64,000 bases of DNA from CBDCVO01 sp965223085 (GTDB lineage: Bacteria; Pseudomonadota; Gammaproteobacteria; Ga0077536), in the NCBI GenBank assembly GCA_965223085.1, contig OZ244981.1, positions 124,001-188,000 on the forward strand, given 5' to 3'. Position 1 is the first letter of the stretch. Each line of letters begins with the position of its first letter. The notes under the pieces are model-generated. The model had not been told where the DNA came from. It saw nothing but the letters and a program-made list of their open reading frames with translations, and ran no database searches. Below, piece by piece: positions 7,485-16,173 of this stretch. Both the position numbers and the translations under genes were made by a program.

Positions 7485-9149
7485 ATGCGCGGACGTCAGG
7501 TTTTTATGGATAGCCTCGTGGCGCATGACGCGAACGCCATTTTTGGCAATCCGGGCACGACCGAGAACCCGGTGCTCGACTCGCTGAGCGATTATCCCAG
7601 CATCCAATATTATGTCGCGCTGCACGAAGGCGTCGCGGTTTGCGCTGCTGCTTTCTATGCGCTCGCGAGCGGGCGTACCGCGGTGGCCAACATCCATGTC
7701 GCGCCCGGCTTAGGCAACGCGATCGGCATGATGTACGGTGCGCTCAAGGCGTGCGCGCCCGTCGTCGTTACCGCCGGCCAACAAGATACGCGCATGCGCT
7801 TACGTGATCCCATCTTGGCGCATGATTTGACCGCGATGGCCGCACCGGTGTCGAAATGGACCGCCGAGCCGCGCAACGCCGAGGAGATCGCGCCCCTGAT
7901 GCGACGCGCGTTCAAGATCGCAAACGATGCGCCTGCAGGGCCCGTGTTCCTCGCCCTGCCAGTCGACGTCCTAGAACAAGAAACGGACATCGCCGCGGCG
8001 ACCTCGGGGGCCTTATATGCAGAGATACCGCCGGCCGCCGACGGCATCGAACAACTTAGCGAATTAGTCCTCTCGAGCAGCAACCCCGCCATCATCGCTG
8101 GTGACGATATCGCCGCACAAGGCGCTAATGCGGCCTTGGCGCAGCTCGCAGCGATCAGCGGCGCCAGCGTTTATGTCGAATTTCTGCGTGCCCAGTTGTC
8201 GATCGCGATGACACATGCAAATTTCTGTGGGCGCATCCCGATCGAAAACGCACGCATACGCGAGTTACTCGCGCCCCATGACCTGGTATTGATGATCGGC
8301 GGGCCCTTTTTTGAAGAGGTGTGGTTCGACCCGGTGAATTGTTTCTCCGAAGACACACGCGTGGCGCAAATCGAAACCAGCCCCTCGCGTCTCGCGCATA
8401 ACTTTTCTTTGAGCGTCGGCATCGTCGGTCATCTGTCGACCAGCTTAGACGCTTTGGTCAACGCGATCACAGCGCGGCAAAACGATACTTACGTGGCCGC
8501 CGCTGCGGAGCGTAACACACGCCTAAAGACTCGAAAAGGCGAGAAATCGGCGGCGCTTGCGGCCCGCCTCGAAGAATTCAGAGCGGCACGCCCGATGCCT
8601 GCATTCGTAGCACTACATGAAATCGCGCAAGCACTACCCAGTAACGCCATCGTTATGGATGAGGGCATTACTGCGTCGTTTGAGGCGCCCGACGAATTTC
8701 CCCTCGAAGCTCGCGGTGACTATTATGCCGGTCGCGGCGGCGGCATCGGACAGGGCATCGCCGGCGCACTCGGCATCGCCGTGGCGCAACCTAAACGACC
8801 CGTGGTCGCGATTTCCGGCGACGGCTCGGCGATGTACAGCATTCAAGCGCTGTGGACGGCTACGCATCACGCACTCAATATCGTGTTTGTCATCGCATCA
8901 AACCGGGAGTATCGGGTGTTAAAACATAACCTCGATATTTATCGCCAGCGCTTCGATGTTCGTGCCGATCGTCCCTACCCGCATATGGATTTATCTGTGC
9001 CGATTCTGGGATTCGTCGACATGGCCAAAGGCATGGGCGTACCCGCACGCCAAATCGATCACGTCGATGACTTGGGCCCCGCGGTTCGTGCGGCTCTCGC
9101 AACGCCCGGGCCTTATTTATTGGATGTCACGATCGCCGGGAAGTCGTGA
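7485..9149 (+). CDS. Thiamine diphosphate-dependent decarboxylase, benzoylformate decarboxylase-like
   Basis: 554 residues from the ATG at 7485, which has AGGTG 6 bp upstream; a GTG at 7452 is in frame but lacks a Shine-Dalgarno. The three ThDP-enzyme domains are in order: Pyr domain with the cofactor-activating Glu in ALHEGVAV, central domain, and PP domain with GDGSAMYSIQALWTATHH. Closest by eye is benzoylformate decarboxylase (FGNPG, TAGQQ). The NIHVAPGLGNA histidine matches His70 of that enzyme. The second active-site histidine (His281) seems replaced in PFFEEVWFDP, and Ser26 is Thr. The reaction is therefore a non-oxidative 2-oxo acid decarboxylation or carboligation with unknown substrate. 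Confidence 0.72.
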   Translation: MRGRQVFMDSLVAHDANAIFGNPGTTENPVLDSLSDYPSIQYYVALHEGVAVCAAAFYALASGRTAVANIHVAPGLGNAIGMMYGALKACAPVVVTAGQQDTRMRLRDPILAHDLTAMAAPVSKWTAEPRNAEEIAPLMRRAFKIANDAPAGPVFLALPVDVLEQETDIAAATSGALYAEIPPAADGIEQLSELVLSSSNPAIIAGDDIAAQGANAALAQLAAISGASVYVEFLRAQLSIAMTHANFCGRIPIENARIRELLAPHDLVLMIGGPFFEEVWFDPVNCFSEDTRVAQIETSPSRLAHNFSLSVGIVGHLSTSLDALVNAITARQNDTYVAAAAERNTRLKTRKGEKSAALAARLEEFRAARPMPAFVALHEIAQALPSNAIVMDEGITASFEAPDEFPLEARGDYYAGRGGGIGQGIAGALGIAVAQPKRPVVAISGDGSAMYSIQALWTATHHALNIVFVIASNREYRVLKHNLDIYRQRFDVRADRPYPHMDLSVPILGFVDMAKGMGVPARQIDHVDDLGPAVRAALATPGPYLLDVTIAGKS

Positions 9150-9153
9150 ACCG

Positions 9154-9171
9154 TCCCCGCTTCCGCGGGGA
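9154..9171 (+). repeat. GC hairpin directly after the decarboxylase stop
   Basis: TCCCCGC-TTCC-GCGGGGA, perfect 7 bp stem, beginning 4 nt after the stop and followed by TGAC. The structure at 10283-10301 has the same design and the same following bases. No T-run follows, so it is more like an extragenic palindromic repeat or an mRNA 3' end stabiliser than a classical terminator. Confidence 0.45.
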
Positions 9172-9321
9172 TGACGTTGACGCTTGCGCGGGCACGGTAG
9201 CGGCTCTCTCGCGGGGTTTAGAGCAGCGAACGTTTCGCCACCCTAGGGTCGGGGCGTGTGCGAATCAAATCAAGCTCGTCGAGGTTTTTAAGAAGACGAC
9301 GCAGGGAGTACTCATTGACTT

Positions 9322-10281
9322 GTGATTGATCGCGATTTTCAGATTGTCCCAACTAACGGCGTCGACTTGCGCTGCGCGATAGCCGGCGATGGCCCCTTAG
9401 TTATCTTGTTACACGGCTGGCCACAATGCTGGTATCTATGGCGCCACCAGATCGATCCGATCTCGGCGGCCGGCTATCGTGTCGTTGTTCCCGACCAACG
9501 AGGTTACGGCGGGAGTAGTAAACCCGAGCCGCTTGAAGCTTACAATATTCGCGCTTTGAGTGACGATGTCGTGGGGCTCGCGCGGACTTTGGGTTACGAG
9601 GAGTTCATCGTAATCGGCCAAGATTGGGGTTGCGTTGTCGCTTGGCATACGGCGCTCTGGCATCCGCAAACCTGTCGCGCGGTGATGGGTCTCTCAGTGC
9701 CATTTTGGCGCATGTCCGAGAAGACCTTGCACCCGACGGGTTTTGACGATCGTTTTTGGTATATGCGCTACTTTCAAACGCCCGGTCTTGCCGAGGCCGA
9801 ACTCGAAGCGGATTTAGCAGATAGCCTGCGACGTATTTACTACACCATGAGCGCCGATTCGCCGCGCGGCATCTGGATGGCGCAACTAAACCACCCCCGC
9901 GAAGCCAAGCTGCTCGACGTATTGCCGCCGCCGGGATCGTTTTCTTCCTGGCTCACAGACGACGATTTTGAGTATTATCTCGCGCAATATCGTCGCAGCG
10001 GTTTTCGCGGTCCGTGTAACTGGTATCGCAATATCGCAGCCAACGGCATCCTCGCCCAAGAACTGGAAACAGCTCGTTTTCGTCAACCGGCGGCATTTCT
10101 CGCCGGTGCCGAAGACGATGTCCTACTCTATGATCCCAAATGGCAAGAGCACTTCCCAAACGATTTCGACGACCTGCGTTTTGTCGAACTCGTGCCCAAC
10201 GCCGGCCATTGGGTGCAAGCCGAGCAACCCGCGCTCACCACGGCGCTCATAGTGCGCTTTTTGCGTGACGTTACAGCGTAG
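9322..10281 (+). CDS. Alpha/beta-hydrolase, epoxide hydrolase type
   Basis: 319 residues from a GTG at 9322. The oxyanion motif HGWPQ is at residues 31-35, followed by DQRGYGGS. The nucleophile elbow is GQDWG near 105, with Asp as nucleophile, as in epoxide hydrolases and haloalkane dehalogenases. The cap region contains tyrosines typical of epoxide hydrolases. The C-terminal acid and base are likely in AGAEDDVLLYD and NAGHWVQAEQP. The protein should be cytosolic and open epoxides to diols. It follows the decarboxylase by 170 bp, so a shared catabolic role is possible but not shown. A haloalkane dehalogenase is the main alternative. Confidence 0.78.
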   Translation: MIDRDFQIVPTNGVDLRCAIAGDGPLVILLHGWPQCWYLWRHQIDPISAAGYRVVVPDQRGYGGSSKPEPLEAYNIRALSDDVVGLARTLGYEEFIVIGQDWGCVVAWHTALWHPQTCRAVMGLSVPFWRMSEKTLHPTGFDDRFWYMRYFQTPGLAEAELEADLADSLRRIYYTMSADSPRGIWMAQLNHPREAKLLDVLPPPGSFSSWLTDDDFEYYLAQYRRSGFRGPCNWYRNIAANGILAQELETARFRQPAAFLAGAEDDVLLYDPKWQEHFPNDFDDLRFVELVPNAGHWVQAEQPALTTALIVRFLRDVTA

Positions 10282-10282
10282 G

Positions 10283-10301
10283 TCCCGGCTCGAGGCCGGG
10301 A
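10283..10301 (+). repeat. GC hairpin directly after the epoxide hydrolase stop
   Basis: TCCCGGC-TCGAG-GCCGGGA, perfect 7 bp stem, starting 2 nt after the stop and followed by TGAC, like 9154-9171. Similar palindromes with GGGATGAC are widespread extragenic repeats in proteobacteria. Confidence 0.45.
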
Positions 10302-10347
10302 TGACTACTGTGAAGCCGGAATTACCAAGGATTTGCTTAGCGCCTGC

Positions 10348-10872
10348 TCAATACCCGTCGCGACGCGAAATCTGATCCAAAGATAACTCTACTTGCACAT
10401 GGCGCCCGGCGAGCTGCAATAAGATCGCGACCCGATCGCGCGGCTTATTCGCGGCCAATATCGCCTCGTAACCCGCAAACGGCCCGTCCAATACGACGAC
10501 GCTGTCACCGACGGTAGGCGTTAAGGCTTCGTGCTCGATTATGCCATTTTCATCGCAATCTGCGCTCAAGCGCGTCACCAGCGTCTCCGGCACTTGCGCG
10601 TAGCGTTGTCCAAAGCGGACGAGGTTCGCAACACCGATCGTCGACCGGATCGGCGCGAAATTATCCACCGCCTCGGTGAGGTGTACAAACAAGTAGCGCG
10701 GAAACATTGCTTCGACCTTAGTCACCGCGCGCCCACCGTGGCGACGACGCAAGCGGATCAGCGGCAGAAAACTGCGATATCCTTGCCTTTCCAAGTTTAC
10801 TAGTGCGGTGCGCTCCTGGCGTGGTTTAGTCTGTACGAGGTACCACGCAGCGCTTTTTCTCGCTTGCGTCAA
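10348..10872 (-). CDS. rfaH: Transcription antiterminator RfaH (NusG paralogue)
   Basis: 174 residues. The NGN domain begins AWYLVQTKPRQE and contains the RfaH/NusG-type segments YRSFLPLIRL and MFPRYLFVHL. The C-terminal KOW motif is VGDSVVVLDGPFAGYEAIL near residues 120-138. RfaH loads on RNA polymerase at ops sites and prevents termination in long polysaccharide operons. It is the last gene of the capsule/O-antigen cluster: its ATG overlaps the SGNH gene's stop by 4 bp. An ops match lies at 1044-1055. The length is close to E. coli RfaH, and the KOW plus genomic setting favour RfaH over NusG. Confidence 0.85.
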   Translation of the reverse strand: MTQARKSAAWYLVQTKPRQERTALVNLERQGYRSFLPLIRLRRRHGGRAVTKVEAMFPRYLFVHLTEAVDNFAPIRSTIGVANLVRFGQRYAQVPETLVTRLSADCDENGIIEHEALTPTVGDSVVVLDGPFAGYEAILAANKPRDRVAILLQLAGRHVQVELSLDQISRRDGY

Positions 10873-11930
10873 GGTAACGCGTAGCGATTTTTGTCGTCGG
10901 CGAAAACCCGCACGACGACGTTGTCCTTGGCTAAGATTTCCCCTTGCGCAACCGCTGCGAGATCGCGTTCGATATCTTGCGCGACCGCGTCAGTGTAATG
11001 CAAGGGATCCCAAAAATTGTTGTCATTGCGGGTTAAATCGCTATCCAACATGTAGTCTAAGATTACTATTTTCTTGCGCGCGCGCAATTGATTCAAAACG
11101 CGTGCCTTGCATTCGCGGTAGCTCGCCGCATTCTTACTAAGGTGAAAAGCATGATAAGGAGGGAAAACGACTAACAATAATGCATCGCGTTCCTCAATAC
11201 TCGCAACCAGTGGGGTGAGGAGCGAAACATTCGCATAGCGCCACTCGGTGTGATTAAACTCGGGTGTAACCGTGAATGCCGTATGGTTCTGTGGGCTTCC
11301 CGAAGTATCCGGATAGAGACGCGTTCGCACGACGTTCGGGTCATAAGCGCCAAAATCTCGGGTAAAATCTTTATACCCATTGCGTGCGTACTTCGGTTCA
11401 CGACGCCCGTGGAGCAGCTCCCACATGCGCACCGCGTTTTCGAGCGCCTTGTCGTTAAATAAATACAATAAATCGTTCCAGCGATTGTTGTCGAACAGCC
11501 ACTCCGGAAAGCTGCGAAACGTGTATTTCCGATAATGCGCCTCACGACGACACCAGCTATCGTCGATCCCGAGGACAAAATAACGCATCGGATCGTGATG
11601 CGTGCTGAACAGGCGGGCGATTTGCAACTGCTCATAGGCGGTCGCGGAATTCATGGCAAGATTGGCAAAACGCGCCTCTAGTAGTGCATCGAGACGCAAC
11701 GGATTAAGCAGACGTGCGGTTGAAGATCCCACGACAACACTGTCGAACTGTGGATCACGAGCGATCGCGGGATAGGCATAGCGCTGATTCTGACTGACCG
11801 GTGCGCGCGGTAGATCAGGTGAGAACGGGACGTTTTGATAAGGATCGAGCGCGACGATAAAAGCAAATAAACCGAGCCCGAAAAACAGCGCCGAGAATAA
11901 CAGAACAAAATTAAAACGTAACCAGGTCAT
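10869..11930 (-). CDS. Membrane-anchored SGNH/AlgJ-like protein, partner of the MBOAT acyltransferase
   Basis: 353 residues with an N-terminal membrane anchor (FVLLFSALFFGLGLFAFIVAL) and a periplasmic domain. VVGSSTARLLNP near residues 67-78 resembles block I of SGNH-type acyltransferases (Ser nucleophile). DPLHYTD near 318 supplies the Asp/His pair. This is the pattern of DltD/AlgJ/AlgX-like proteins that move acyl groups onto polysaccharide after an MBOAT protein carries them across the membrane. It sits 59 bp downstream of the MBOAT gene in the same operon. The acyl group is probably acetate, by analogy. Confidence 0.68.
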   Translation of the reverse strand: MTWLRFNFVLLFSALFFGLGLFAFIVALDPYQNVPFSPDLPRAPVSQNQRYAYPAIARDPQFDSVVVGSSTARLLNPLRLDALLEARFANLAMNSATAYEQLQIARLFSTHHDPMRYFVLGIDDSWCRREAHYRKYTFRSFPEWLFDNNRWNDLLYLFNDKALENAVRMWELLHGRREPKYARNGYKDFTRDFGAYDPNVVRTRLYPDTSGSPQNHTAFTVTPEFNHTEWRYANVSLLTPLVASIEERDALLLVVFPPYHAFHLSKNAASYRECKARVLNQLRARKKIVILDYMLDSDLTRNDNNFWDPLHYTDAVAQDIERDLAAVAQGEILAKDNVVVRVFADDKNRYALP

Positions 11931-11989
11931 GTGCTTCTAGATTTGTAATGAGCGTTGAGATTTACGACATCGTTTTAGAACTTGAGATT

Positions 11990-13372
11990 CTAGAATTGAA
12001 AATAAATAAACTCCAAACCTCGACCGGTGCCGACGCGCAACAAGCTTGCGACGAGAATAAATCCACACAGTATCGCAACCCAAACCCGTTTTAACTTGGT
12101 ACTGCGTGACAATTCGACATTATTGGGACCCGCGATCGCCAAACCGGCACCGAGCCCGAGCAATAAACCTGCCTCGGCGTCTAGATTGGCCCGGGCGGAG
12201 AGATCGAGGCTCAACATCGCGTTGAGAAGATAGCTCGCTGCCGTAAAACTCTCCGCTCGAAATAATACCCACGCAAACATGACAAACAAGAACGTTACGC
12301 TGCAGGCGATCACGCGCGGCAGGCGAACGCCGAGTGAAATCCAACAGCGATGCACGATAAGTCCGATCCCATGCACAGCCCCCCAAGCAACAAATGTCCA
12401 TCCCGCTCCGTGCCACAAACCGCCCAATAGCATCGTGCACGCGAGCGCGAATCCAACGCGCCCGGGATGGCCACGATTCCCACCTAGCGGAATATAGAGA
12501 TAGTCACGCAGAAAACGAGACAAGCTTATATGCCAACGGCGCCAAAATTCACGCACATTGGGTGCGCGGTAAGGGTGTTGGAAATTCTCCGGCAACGCCA
12601 AACCAAACATGGCGGCGAGACCTATCGCCATGTCGGAGTAGGCACTAAAGTCAAAATAGAGCTGCAGGGAGTAAGCAAGCGCACCACTCCAAGCGTCTAA
12701 GGTCGCTATAGCATGCGCGTCATTCGCCCGCGCGAAAATTGCATCGGCAAGTGGCGCTAATTCGTCTGCCAGCCACACCTTCTTAGCGAAGCCAAGCACG
12801 AACAAAACCAATCCGCGCGCGAACTGCCCGCCGATTCCAGGGCGCAACGGCGAAATTTTAAACTGATCGACAAGCTCGTGATGGCGCACGATCGGCCCTG
12901 CTATCAATTGCGGAAAAAAACTAACGTAGTTGGCGTAGGCAAGCAGCGAGTAGCGTGGTGCGCTGCCACGCCGGACATCGATCAAGTAGCTAATTTGCTG
13001 AAACGTGAAAAAGCTGATCCCCAATGGCAGCACCCAGTGCATAGGCTGATAGGGGCGTTCGAGCAAAGCGAATATTATCGCTGCAAAAAAATCAGTGTAT
13101 TTAAAAATCCCAATGACAAGCAGATTCAATGCAACGCCCAGCGGGATCGCCCAGCGCGAACGACGAGTCAAATGGCGTCTCGCGAACCACCAATTAAGGC
13201 CAATAGTGGCTAGCAATAGCGGTAGAAAGCGGACGTCCCACCAGGCGTAGAAAAATGACGACGCGATGAACAACACACCGAGCCTCGCCGTTTGCAGCCG
13301 TGCACAGAGGTAGAATAGCGATAGAACTACCGGCAGAAACAACAGCACAAAGGCCTGAGAAGAAAATAACAC
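11990..13372 (-). CDS. MBOAT-family membrane O-acyltransferase (AlgI/PatA-like)
   Basis: 460 residues with about ten to twelve hydrophobic segments. The AlgI-type signatures are present: ISFFTFQQISYLIDVRRG, FPQLIAGPIVRH, LYFDFSAYSDMAIGLA, NFQHPYRAPNVREFWRRWHISLS, and the catalytic histidine segment LWHGAGWTFVAWG near residue 320. MBOAT proteins of this group pass acetyl groups to the periplasm for exopolysaccharide O-acetylation, working with an SGNH partner such as the product of the next gene. The start is supported by the immediate hydrophobic N-terminus (MLFSSQAFVLLFLPVV), typical of the family. Confidence 0.88.
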   Translation of the reverse strand: MLFSSQAFVLLFLPVVLSLFYLCARLQTARLGVLFIASSFFYAWWDVRFLPLLLATIGLNWWFARRHLTRRSRWAIPLGVALNLLVIGIFKYTDFFAAIIFALLERPYQPMHWVLPLGISFFTFQQISYLIDVRRGSAPRYSLLAYANYVSFFPQLIAGPIVRHHELVDQFKISPLRPGIGGQFARGLVLFVLGFAKKVWLADELAPLADAIFARANDAHAIATLDAWSGALAYSLQLYFDFSAYSDMAIGLAAMFGLALPENFQHPYRAPNVREFWRRWHISLSRFLRDYLYIPLGGNRGHPGRVGFALACTMLLGGLWHGAGWTFVAWGAVHGIGLIVHRCWISLGVRLPRVIACSVTFLFVMFAWVLFRAESFTAASYLLNAMLSLDLSARANLDAEAGLLLGLGAGLAIAGPNNVELSRSTKLKRVWVAILCGFILVASLLRVGTGRGLEFIYFQF

Positions 13373-13432
13373 GGTGGGATATATCTCGGTGAAGTCCGGG
13401 TAAACCCGAGAAGATTCGCCGTCTACGGCATA

Positions 13433-14737
13433 TCAGCGACCTATGCAATAGTACTCGAAACCGCGCTCCTCCATCGGTTCGCGCTCATAAACATTGCGTA
13501 AATCGATAAAGATGGGCTTGGCCATCGTTTTTTTCACCCGTTCTAGGTCGAGCCCGCGATAGAGGTTCCATTCGGTCAGCAACACCGCCGCGTCGGCACC
13601 TTCCAGCGCCGCATATGCGTCGTCGTGGTAGTGCACCCCCGGCGGTAACAAGGTTTTGGCTTCGACCATACCCTGCGGGTCATGCGCGCTCACCAGCGCG
13701 CCTTTTTCGAGCAATGGCGGCAATATCGCTAACGCGGGTGCATCGCGCATATCATCGGTCTCAGGCTTGAACGTTAAGCCAAGCACGCCGATCTTTTTGC
13801 CGGCTTCGCTACCACCCAGTGCTTCGCGGATTTTCTTGATCATGCGGGCTTTTTGCGCTGCGTTTACTTCTATAACGGTCTCGACGATGCGGCAAGAGAC
13901 GCCGTTTTCTTGCGCAATCCGCACCAAAGCTTGCGTGTCTTTCGGAAAACACGAGCCGCCATAGCCGGGCCCTGGATGCAAAAACTTAGCGCCGATGCGT
14001 TTATCCATGCCCATGCCCTTGGCCACCGCGTGAACATCGGCACCGACCACTTCGCAGAGCATGGATATCTCGTTGATGAAGCTAATTTTCGTAGCAAGAA
14101 ATGCATTGGCGGCGTATTTGATCAATTCCGCGCTTTCGAGATCGGTTACCGCGATGGGCGCCTCGATCAAGTTCAGAGGACGATAAAGTTCGCGCAATAG
14201 TTGCTCGGCGCGTTCATTTTCAACACCGATCACCACCCGGTCAGGACGCATAAAATCGGAAATCGCGGCGCCTTCACGCAAAAACTCAGGATTGGAGGCC
14301 ACGTCAAAATCGGCGCCGGGGTTCTGCTCACGCACAATGCGCGCGACATTACGCGCCGTACCCACCGGTACCGTGGATTTATCAACGATAACGGTGTAAC
14401 CGCTGAGATGCGCGGCGATTTGTTTTGCCGCCTCATAGACGTACGTCAGATCAGCGAAGCCCTCACCGCGCCTGCTCGGCGTGCCGACAGCGATAAAAAT
14501 GAGATCCGCCGTGGCGGCGACGCCGGCGAGGTCCGTTGTAAACGATAGACGGCCTTCGCGGCGATTTTTTGCCACGAGATCTGCTAGGCCCGGTTCGTAG
14601 ATCGGAATTTCCCCTTCATTAAGGCGTTTCACTTTATCCACGTCGACGTCGACGCAAACAACATCGGCACCGAACTCTGCAAAACATGCACCGGATACCA
14701 GACCGACATAGCCTGAACCGATCATTACAACGTTCAC
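13433..14737 (-). CDS. ugd: UDP-glucose 6-dehydrogenase
   Basis: 434 residues, the usual family length. The NAD-binding start is VVMIGSGYVGLVSGACFAEFG. The catalytic cysteine lies in GYGGSCFPKDT near residue 260, and the C-terminal UDP-binding domain contains LTFKPETDDMRDAPA. The enzyme makes UDP-glucuronate from UDP-glucose with two NAD. That product is the substrate of the UDP-glucuronate 4-epimerase encoded upstream at 16170-17180, so this operon can supply UDP-GlcA and UDP-GalA. Located between the TviB-like dehydrogenase and the MBOAT gene. Confidence 0.93.
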   Translation of the reverse strand: MNVVMIGSGYVGLVSGACFAEFGADVVCVDVDVDKVKRLNEGEIPIYEPGLADLVAKNRREGRLSFTTDLAGVAATADLIFIAVGTPSRRGEGFADLTYVYEAAKQIAAHLSGYTVIVDKSTVPVGTARNVARIVREQNPGADFDVASNPEFLREGAAISDFMRPDRVVIGVENERAEQLLRELYRPLNLIEAPIAVTDLESAELIKYAANAFLATKISFINEISMLCEVVGADVHAVAKGMGMDKRIGAKFLHPGPGYGGSCFPKDTQALVRIAQENGVSCRIVETVIEVNAAQKARMIKKIREALGGSEAGKKIGVLGLTFKPETDDMRDAPALAILPPLLEKGALVSAHDPQGMVEAKTLLPPGVHYHDDAYAALEGADAAVLLTEWNLYRGLDLERVKKTMAKPIFIDLRNVYEREPMEERGFEYYCIGR

Positions 14738-14883
14738 TAGCGGATTCCTTTATCTGTATTGAGGATAAGTAAAAGCATTCGCGCGGCACGGTTCTGTGGT
14801 TGCGTGTAATCGACGATCCGTTATTACCCTGCCGATCTTGATCGCAAAATTAGCGTTCGATTCACACTCCCGGAAGCACTAAC

Positions 14884-16173
14884 TTACAAACGCCATAGGG
14901 TAATGCCGTCCGGCACGGCGCTACGATCCAGGCGCGCCTTGACGTCGGCGACGGTGCCGCTACCGTCCACCAATAGGCGCTTAATGCCGGGCCAACCCGC
15001 GCGTAAATAATCGCGATGGGGGACGGCGAGCACTAACGCGTCCGCCGGCGCCAATTGTCCGTGCGGGATAAGTTCGATGCCGTATTCTTCTTGCGCTTCC
15101 GCGGAGCTAGCCATGGGATCGTGAACTTGCACATTGACGCCGTAGTCAGCGAGCTCTTCAATAATGTCGATAACCCGAGTATTGCGTAAGTCTGGTACAT
15201 CTTCCTTAAACGTAAACCCCAGCACGGTCACGGTACTTCCCTTCACCGCGCGACCAGTTTGAATCAGATGTTTAACTACTTGTTGGGCGACGAATCGTCC
15301 CATATCGTCATTGATGCTACGCCCGGACAAAATCACCTGCGGTATATAACCCGCAATAGCCGCACGATGCGTCAAATAATAGGGGTCAACCCCAATACAG
15401 TGGCCACCGACTAAACCCGGATCGAATTTCAAGAAATTCCATTTAGTACCGGCTGCGGCTAAGACGTCGCGAGTATCGATACCTAAGCGTTGAAAAATTA
15501 GCGAGAGTTCATTCATTAACGCGATATTGAGATCCCTCTGCGTATTTTCAATCACTTTTGCTGCCTCAGCCACTTTGATCGTAGCGGCCCGATGCACACC
15601 AGCAGTAACCACGCTCTCATAGACGCTCGCGACGATATCTAACACTTCCGGAGTTTGGCCAGAGACCACTTTTGTGATTTTTGTAAACGTATGTTCTTTA
15701 TCACCCGGATTGATGCGCTCCGGTGAATAGCCGACAAAAAAATCCTTGCCGCAAATGAGGCCTGCATGCTTTTCTAGTATTGGCACACAGTCCTCTTCGG
15801 TTGCACCTGGATAGACCGTCGATTCGAACACGACGATATCGCCTGATTTGAGCTGCGCGCCGAGTGTCTCGGACGCTTTGAGTACCGGGCTCAGATCAGG
15901 ACGCTTCGCGTCATCGATGGGGGTAGGCACGGCAACGATGTGAAAATCGGCCTGTTTTAAATCCCGCGGATCGCTGGTAAACGCGATGTCCGCGGATTGC
16001 AATTCTTCATCTTCGACTTCGAGCGTACTATCGTGTCCCTCCTCGAGTTCTGTCACACGTGCCGCGTTAATATCGAATCCGATGACCGACATTTGCTTGC
16101 CAAACGCCACCGCGACGGGTAGGCCGACATAACCCAATCCAATAACAGAAATTTTTCGATTGTGCGACGTCAT
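14884..16173 (-). CDS. tviB: UDP-N-acetylhexosamine 6-dehydrogenase (TviB/WbpO-like)
   Basis: 429 residues. Rossmann start ISVIGLGYVGLPVAVAFGK, VVFESTVYPGATEEDC near residue 117, catalytic cysteine in GGHCIGVDPYYL near 263, and C-terminal FTFKEDVPDLRNTR. The PYYLTHRA form and overall pattern match the UDP-GlcNAc/UDP-GalNAc dehydrogenases TviB and WbpO rather than the UDP-glucose enzyme. They make N-acetylhexosaminuronic acids for capsule or O-antigen. It overlaps the upstream epimerase gene by 4 bp (ATGA), so the two are translationally coupled. UDP-GlcNAc versus UDP-GalNAc specificity cannot be decided by eye. The product UDP-GlcNAcA is the WlbA substrate. Confidence 0.85.
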   Translation of the reverse strand: MTSHNRKISVIGLGYVGLPVAVAFGKQMSVIGFDINAARVTELEEGHDSTLEVEDEELQSADIAFTSDPRDLKQADFHIVAVPTPIDDAKRPDLSPVLKASETLGAQLKSGDIVVFESTVYPGATEEDCVPILEKHAGLICGKDFFVGYSPERINPGDKEHTFTKITKVVSGQTPEVLDIVASVYESVVTAGVHRAATIKVAEAAKVIENTQRDLNIALMNELSLIFQRLGIDTRDVLAAAGTKWNFLKFDPGLVGGHCIGVDPYYLTHRAAIAGYIPQVILSGRSINDDMGRFVAQQVVKHLIQTGRAVKGSTVTVLGFTFKEDVPDLRNTRVIDIIEELADYGVNVQVHDPMASSAEAQEEYGIELIPHGQLAPADALVLAVPHRDYLRAGWPGIKRLLVDGSGTVADVKARLDRSAVPDGITLWRL

